DNA of 10,044 bases from NCBI GenBank assembly GCA_016791465.1, contig JAEUWE010000365.1, positions 1 through 10,044 of the forward strand, written 5' to 3'. The position numbers and the translations under genes were made by a program. The notes below the pieces were generated by a model that was not told the origin of the DNA, did no database searches, and saw nothing but the letters and a program-made list of their open reading frames with translations. This DNA comes from Pseudobdellovibrionaceae bacterium. GTDB lineage: Bacteria > Bdellovibrionota > Bdellovibrionia > Bdellovibrionales > JAMPXM01. Position 1 is the stretch's first letter, and each line of letters starts with the position of its first letter. Below, piece by piece: positions 6,099 through 10,044 of the stretch.

Positions 6099-6685
6099 TT
6101 CAAAACGTATGGGCCGTTGGCCGCAACTATTCCGATCACGCAAAAGAACTCGGCAACTCCGTTCCGGAGAATCCGCTGATCTTTTTGAAAGCCGGCAGCA
6201 CCGTCACTCTAAAAGACGAGTTTTCCCTTCCCACACATAGCGATGATATTCATCACGAACTTGAAATCGCCCTCCGCTTTGGACCCGATCTTGAGTTTGA
6301 TGCCGCCCACCTCGCGCTCGATCTCACCGCTCGCGACCTCCAAAATAAACTCAAAGCCGCCGGCCAACCGTGGACCCTCGCCAAATCTTTTAAAGAAAGC
6401 TGCCCGCTCTCAAAGCCAATGCCGCTTCCTCCTTCCATCCCGCACTTTGAGTTTGAACTGAAAGTGAATGGCGAAGTTCGCCAACGCGGCAATACGCGCG
6501 ATATGGTTTTTGATTTTGAAACGCTTCGTCGCTACGTCCTTGAGCGCTTCCCCGTTTGCCCAGGTGATATCCTCCTCACCGGCACGCCCGCAGGCGTTGC
6601 CCGCCTGAACCGTGGCGACAAGATTCTCGCGACCGCAAGGTCCGTTGCAGGCCACGAGCTCCGCGCCATGTGGCGCGTACTGTAG
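6095..6685 (+). CDS. FAHD1-like fumarylacetoacetate hydrolase family enzyme (acylpyruvase/oxaloacetate decarboxylase type)
   Basis: This 196-residue cytosolic enzyme matches the single-domain FAH family, which uses Mg/Mn to cleave or decarboxylate 2-oxo-acyl compounds such as acylpyruvates and oxaloacetate. The N-terminus G-R-N-Y-S-D-H-A-K-E (9-18) holds the catalytic His15/Glu18 dyad known from human FAHD1. The metal ligands are Glu55 and Glu57 in HHELE and Asp76 in ALDLTARD. The PWTLAKSF segment (92-99) provides the active-site Lys97, and GTPAGV (163-168) closes the family signature. From memory the middle of the protein (LDLTARDLQ through CPLS) is strikingly close to FAHD1. I start it at the ATG at 6095, which overlaps the phosphatase stop and has an AGAAGG Shine-Dalgarno eight bases upstream; a longer start at 6032 would add 21 residues inside the phosphatase gene with no family similarity. 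Family assignment is firm. The choice among acylpyruvase, decarboxylase and oxaloacetate tautomerase is open. Confidence 0.93.
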   Translation: MIQNVWAVGRNYSDHAKELGNSVPENPLIFLKAGSTVTLKDEFSLPTHSDDIHHELEIALRFGPDLEFDAAHLALDLTARDLQNKLKAAGQPWTLAKSFKESCPLSKPMPLPPSIPHFEFELKVNGEVRQRGNTRDMVFDFETLRRYVLERFPVCPGDILLTGTPAGVARLNRGDKILATARSVAGHELRAMWRVL

Positions 6686-6701
6686 CGGCTCATGCAATAA
6701 C

Positions 6702-7064
6702 TCAAAGCAGCTTCTTTAGTTCAGCAATCTCTAATGGCTTCGTCAGATACGCGATCGCCCCAAGGCGCTTGGCCTTTTCCAAATAGACATCTGATTCATG
6801 GGCGCTGATCACCACCACCGGTACTTGCGGAAACTTTTCCCGTATCCGCTCAAGCAACTCAAAACCGTCCATTCCAGGCATTGAAATGTCAGTAAGGATC
6901 ACTAGGTCTTCAAGTGAGCTCGAGCCCTCAGCGTACGCCAAACATTGGCTCGCACTGGTGAAGTACTCGACCGAAAAAAGTCCTTCGCGAGCTTCCCGTT
7001 TAAGGAGCATCCGAAAAATCTGATGCATGCCCTCTTCATCATCGACAAATAGAATCTTTTTCAT
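6702..7064 (-). CDS. Stand-alone response regulator receiver domain (CheY-like)
   Basis: This 120-residue protein is a single receiver domain with no output domain. The acidic pocket is Asp8/Asp9 (FVDDEE), and the phospho-acceptor is Asp59 in LTDISMPGMDG (57-67). The conserved Ser/Thr is Ser87 (VVVISAHE), and Lys109 sits in the YLTKP motif (106-110). It lies 14 bases after the histidine kinase stop, with GAGG five bases before its ATG, so it is the second gene of a kinase-regulator operon and the obvious partner of that kinase. Without a DNA-binding or enzymatic domain it must act by protein contact, for example in a phosphorelay or on a motility or kinase target; which one is not visible. 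Its stop is 16 bases from the convergent FAH-family stop, with no terminator between them. Confidence 0.93.
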   Translation of the reverse strand: MKKILFVDDEEGMHQIFRMLLKREAREGLFSVEYFTSASQCLAYAEGSSSLEDLVILTDISMPGMDGFELLERIREKFPQVPVVVISAHESDVYLEKAKRLGAIAYLTKPLEIAELKKLL

Positions 7065-7078
7065 AGGAACCTCAAGCC

Positions 7079-8257
7079 TTAAACAGAACGTTCCTGCGGT
7101 CGCTTCGGCAGTTGAATTCGAACCGTCGTCTCGACTCCGGGCTCAGATACAATATCAACGTCACCGCCGTTGGCCGTGACCAAGTCGTGAACCATCGAAA
7201 GTCCAAGCCCAGTCCCTTCGCCTGGCGGCTTTGTCGTAAAAAAAGGCTCCATGACATTCTCCAGAACATCTTTGGGAATGCCGATGCCATTATCACCAAT
7301 CAGCACCAAGACCTTATCCGGAACTGATTGGATCTTGATCTTCAAAACCGGCTGATAGGGATCCCCCACCTGACGTCTCTTTTCTTTCATAGCGTAAAAT
7401 GCGTTCTCAAAAACATTTGTAAATACTCGACCAAAATCTTCGTGCACATTGAACGACCGCGACTCAGCATCGTACTCTTTCTGGATTTCGAGACTAAAAG
7501 GATTCAACGCACGCATGGTATGGTAGACAATACTCAGGCTCTCGTCGACCTGACTCACAAGACCGACTTGTCGCGCCTGCACACCACGTCGCGCAACTTG
7601 TGACAGCATGTTGTTGATGATCGAATTTGCTCGGGCACCATTTGCCACGATAATTTCACTCGCCACCTTGATGTCATTCATGTCCTCTAGAAAATACTCC
7701 TTCTCTTGCCGCTCCAGATACTTCGAAACCCTTTCCACGTACCCGGGCATGCTCTCATTGACAAAGTCGATGATCGTCTTCGCAGAATTATTAATCATAT
7801 TCAGAGGATTTTTAATTTCGTGCGCGATTCCCGCCGAAAGTTTCCCCAACGAGGCCAGCTTCTTCTGCGCAACGACGCTGTCTTGCAACGTTCGAATCTC
7901 AGCTATCTTCTTCTCAAGTTCTTCATTTTTCTTTTGCAGTTCTTCGGCGCGCTGAGAGATCAGCCCTTCCAACTGTCGTCGGTGCTGTTGGAACTCACTC
8001 TCTGCCGCTCGTCTCTGATCATAGTGAATCCATGAAAGCACGATCAATACCAGCATGTAGCCTAAGGTCACCCCGGTAACCAACAAACTCGATCCGTCAA
8101 AAGCACTGACGCTTGATCCAGAACTCGGCGTCGTCAGATCAAGTGCATTTACAGCAGCCGTTCGCAGCCGGATAAACAGATCCGAACTGCCGAGCGGCTG
8201 CATAGTCACAATGAAGCAGTACCCCGCCGCTAAAGCCATGGCTCTATTTACTGACAT
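7079..8257 (-). CDS. Membrane-anchored sensor histidine kinase
   Basis: This 392-residue two-component kinase has a weakly hydrophobic N-terminus (6-19), a short extracytoplasmic stretch rich in Ser (about 20-56) and one clear membrane helix (57-77). A charged coiled coil follows (84-133, rich in Glu/Lys/Gln). The dimerisation/phosphotransfer domain has its phospho-accepting His146 in the H-box GIAHEIKNPLNMI. The catalytic ATPase domain has an N-box NVFENAFYAM (281-290), a G1 box DNGIGIP (322-328) and the F/G2 region FFTTKPPGEGTGLGLS (339-354). All catalytic elements are intact. No PAS, HAMP or recognised sensor domain is present, so the signal could reach it through the short external loop, the membrane helix or a partner protein. 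It is followed at once by a stand-alone receiver gene. The ATG at 8257 lacks a good Shine-Dalgarno sequence; the ATG six codons in has a nearby GAG and cannot be excluded. The gene is divergent from the MFS transporter, sharing a 124-base intergenic region with no clear promoter. Confidence 0.93.
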   Translation of the reverse strand: MSVNRAMALAAGYCFIVTMQPLGSSDLFIRLRTAAVNALDLTTPSSGSSVSAFDGSSLLVTGVTLGYMLVLIVLSWIHYDQRRAAESEFQQHRRQLEGLISQRAEELQKKNEELEKKIAEIRTLQDSVVAQKKLASLGKLSAGIAHEIKNPLNMINNSAKTIIDFVNESMPGYVERVSKYLERQEKEYFLEDMNDIKVASEIIVANGARANSIINNMLSQVARRGVQARQVGLVSQVDESLSIVYHTMRALNPFSLEIQKEYDAESRSFNVHEDFGRVFTNVFENAFYAMKEKRRQVGDPYQPVLKIKIQSVPDKVLVLIGDNGIGIPKDVLENVMEPFFTTKPPGEGTGLGLSMVHDLVTANGGDVDIVSEPGVETTVRIQLPKRPQERSV

Positions 8258-8381
8258 CCGTTTAACAATTCAAGTAAGGATATTTATGGCGACGCAATAG
8301 TCATTGAAAACTAGAACACTATATTACATTAACGTTATTCAGTCATCGCCCCACCTGCCTCGAGAGAAAGATGGGATCGGA

Positions 8382-9728
8382 ATGGAAAGAAATCGGGACT
8401 CAAAGCTATGGTTTGTTGTCGTGACTTCTTCACTGGGATCACTCATTGAATGGTACGATCTCCACCTCTTCGGAACCTTGGTTACCGTTTTTGCGTTCAA
8501 TTTTTTCCCCAACTTAAAGGACACATACTCTTTCCTCTCTGCCCTCATCACGTTCGGTATTGCGATGGCCGTTCGCCCCATTAGCAGCCTCTTTCTCGGT
8601 TGGCTTGGTGACTCCGTGGGACGAAAATACACATTCCTGATCACACTCGTATTAATGGGTGGATCAACGTCCGCCATCGGTCTATTGCCAACGTATACTC
8701 AGGCCGAGGGCTTTGCCGTCACACTTCTGTTTCTTCTCAGAATCATCCAGGGCGTTGCCTTTGGTGGCGAGTATGGCGCCTCCGTCCTTCTCATCGCCGA
8801 ACACGCACCACTTCGCCACCGAGGCGCACTGACGAGTATTATTCATTGCATGGCCTCGGTCGGCCTGACCTTCGGCATGTTCACCAATATGACTTTGGAA
8901 TTCTACCTTGGACGAGAAGCCTTCTTCTCTTGGGGATGGCGCATCTCGTTTTTTATCAGCATTGTACTCGTGCTGATCTCTTATCTATTGAGAAAAAATC
9001 TGAATGATCCACCCGCCTTCCACCATCTTCGAATCACCGGGCAAACATCCCAGAGTCCGATCTACGAAAGCTTCCATGACAAAACTAACTTCAGAAAAAT
9101 TCTTCTCGTCCTTCTGACTCCTCTCGCCGGCCAAGGAGTCCTCTGGTATACAGCCTATTTCTACTCCTTTTTCTATCTCCACAGCGTTGTCGGCTTAGGA
9201 TACAGAGACTCCAGCACCATGGTGTTCACGGCGATCTTGCTGGCGGCCCCTTTTAACATATTGTTTGGTCACCTCAGCGATAAATTCGGACGAATGCCGA
9301 TTATTCTAACCGGGCTGTTTGCTTCGACTATCATTCTGTTTCCGACGTACTTCGCTCTCAGCTTCCTCACGGAAAACGTACGGCTCTCAAACGCCGCGTC
9401 AGATCGCAATCTCTATAAAAATTTAATTATTGCGACACTTTTCGCACAGTCCTTTTTTGTGACTATGGTTTATGGACCGGTCGCGGCGCTGTTGATCGAC
9501 ATGTTCCCCATGCGTATTCGCTTTACCTCTGTTTCATTTCCATATCACGTCGCCAACGGGATTATCGGCGGTTCGGTCCCGCTGATTGCCCTCTCTCTCA
9601 ATCTCACCACTCAGCGAAAAGATGCGCTGTACTTAGGGCTCTACTATCCCTTTGCCGTCTGCGTGATGAGCTTCACCGTTGGACTACTCGTCTTTCGATC
9701 CAAGATCTTTAAAGAGCAGCACGTGTGA
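8382..9728 (+). CDS. MFS transporter, metabolite:H+ symporter (ProP/KgtP/ShiA-like) type
   Basis: This 448-residue inner-membrane protein has about twelve membrane helices. It shows the motifs of the metabolite:H+ symporter branch of the major facilitator superfamily: SLIEWYD in helix 1 (20-26), the loop 2-3 motif GWLGDSVGRKYT (73-84), the helix 4 run RIIQGVAFGGEYG (120-132), GWRISFF (185-191), the pseudo-repeat GHLSDKFGRMP (296-306), and a helix 10-11 region with P376, RIR (378-380) and YHVANGIIGG (388-397). Members import organic acids, betaine/proline, alpha-ketoglutarate or shikimate with protons; the substrate here cannot be assigned. I start at the ATG at 8382, which leaves an eight-residue cytoplasmic tail before helix 1 as in relatives. 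A TTG at 8304 would add 26 non-hydrophobic residues and has no support. The Shine-Dalgarno sequence before 8382 (GGGATCGGA) is mediocre. Its 3' end lies 13 bases from the convergent aroC stop. A regulatory link to the divergent kinase is possible but unproven. Confidence 0.92.
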   Translation: MERNRDSKLWFVVVTSSLGSLIEWYDLHLFGTLVTVFAFNFFPNLKDTYSFLSALITFGIAMAVRPISSLFLGWLGDSVGRKYTFLITLVLMGGSTSAIGLLPTYTQAEGFAVTLLFLLRIIQGVAFGGEYGASVLLIAEHAPLRHRGALTSIIHCMASVGLTFGMFTNMTLEFYLGREAFFSWGWRISFFISIVLVLISYLLRKNLNDPPAFHHLRITGQTSQSPIYESFHDKTNFRKILLVLLTPLAGQGVLWYTAYFYSFFYLHSVVGLGYRDSSTMVFTAILLAAPFNILFGHLSDKFGRMPIILTGLFASTIILFPTYFALSFLTENVRLSNAASDRNLYKNLIIATLFAQSFFVTMVYGPVAALLIDMFPMRIRFTSVSFPYHVANGIIGGSVPLIALSLNLTTQRKDALYLGLYYPFAVCVMSFTVGLLVFRSKIFKEQHV

Positions 9729-9741
9729 AGGGAGCGGGTAC

Positions 9742-10044
9742 CTAAATTCTGTCCTGGCGCGCCCAGAGCAGATGATCGGCCATCACCATCCAGGCCATCG
9801 ACTCCAAAACTGGAATCGCGCGAATGACAATGCATGGATCATGGCGGCCTTTTTTTGCGACATCAAGAACCGTCGCCGTCGGCTTAAAAAACACACGCAG
9901 TAAAATCGGTTCGCCTGTGCTGATGCCACCGCGAATGCCCCCGTACTGTCGCTGGTCCGTTTGACGATGAAACTCTGAACCCTCGGCCTCCATCACTTCG
10001 CGCCCATCGCCGAGCTCGACTCCAGCTGTTGCGCCGACACTCAT
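9742..10044 (-). CDS. aroC: Chorismate synthase, C-terminal fragment cut by the window edge
   Basis: These 100 codons are the 3' end of a gene whose 5' part lies beyond the right edge; the ATG at the very edge is internal, since chorismate synthase is normally about 350-400 residues. The enzyme converts 5-enolpyruvylshikimate-3-phosphate to chorismate using reduced FMN, the last common step of aromatic amino acid synthesis. The fragment shows G-V-E-L-G-D-G (8-14), then GGIRGGISTGEPI (35-47), FKPTAT (53-58), and the highly conserved GRHDPC (66-71) followed by RAIPVLESM (75-83). The stretch between the KPT and GRHDPC motifs is very short (VLDVAKK), shorter than in the E. coli enzyme, a form I associate with deltaproteobacterial/Bdellovibrionota sequences. 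Identification is firm; only the length and start are unknown. Confidence 0.95.
   Translation of the reverse strand: MSVGATAGVELGDGREVMEAEGSEFHRQTDQRQYGGIRGGISTGEPILLRVFFKPTATVLDVAKKGRHDPCIVIRAIPVLESMAWMVMADHLLWARQDRI

Noticed and set aside
7608..7955. 115-codon plus-strand frame rich in Phe and Ser within the kinase gene
   Set aside because: The Ser/Phe runs are the complement of the kinase's Lys/Glu coiled coil; a shadow.
8304..8381. TTG start giving a 474-residue MFS transporter
   Set aside because: No ribosome-binding site for the TTG, and the extension is not membrane-like; the ATG at 8382 gives the usual short tail before helix 1.

Overview
The window comes from a bacterium of moderate GC content with tightly packed genes. 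The lipoprotein, the UnbV/UnbU-type gene pair, the short loop in the chorismate synthase fragment and the overall gene style suggest a Bdellovibrionota/Oligoflexia-like or other former deltaproteobacterial lineage. This is an impression from protein style. No rRNA or other marker gene is present to confirm it. I see no tRNA, rRNA, CRISPR array, insertion sequence or phage gene.

Layout, left to right: (a) 72-1181, plus strand, a lipoprotein of unknown function. (b) 1171-4459, minus strand, a three-gene operon in the order CRTAC1/ASPIC-UnbV beta-propeller protein, RnfD/NqrB-like (UnbU-type) membrane protein, Crp/Fnr-family regulator. Both gene junctions are 4-bp ATGA overlaps. (c) 4460-4616, the operon leader, with two inverted repeats whose centres lie 31 bp apart. 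(d) 4617-5516, minus strand, the redox-activated chaperone Hsp33 (hslO). (e) 5586-6685, plus strand, a histidine phosphatase with a TTG start, coupled by an ATGA overlap to a FAHD1-like acylpyruvase/oxaloacetate-processing enzyme. (f) 6702-8257, minus strand, a membrane-anchored histidine kinase followed by a stand-alone receiver protein. (g) 8382-9728, plus strand, an MFS transporter of the metabolite:H+ symporter type. (h) 9742-10044, minus strand, the C-terminal part of chorismate synthase (aroC), cut by the window edge.

Most of these are ordinary conserved genes. The region that most deserves attention is the UnbV-UnbU-Crp/Fnr operon. UnbV and UnbU are named from enediyne antibiotic clusters, where their role is unclear. 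Here the same kind of pair sits with its own cysteine-containing Crp/Fnr regulator, without any polyketide synthase in view, and downstream of a 16-bp perfect palindrome. A reasonable inference is a small self-regulated exported/membrane module, possibly redox-linked. The neighbouring hslO is also redox-responsive, but that adjacency may be chance.
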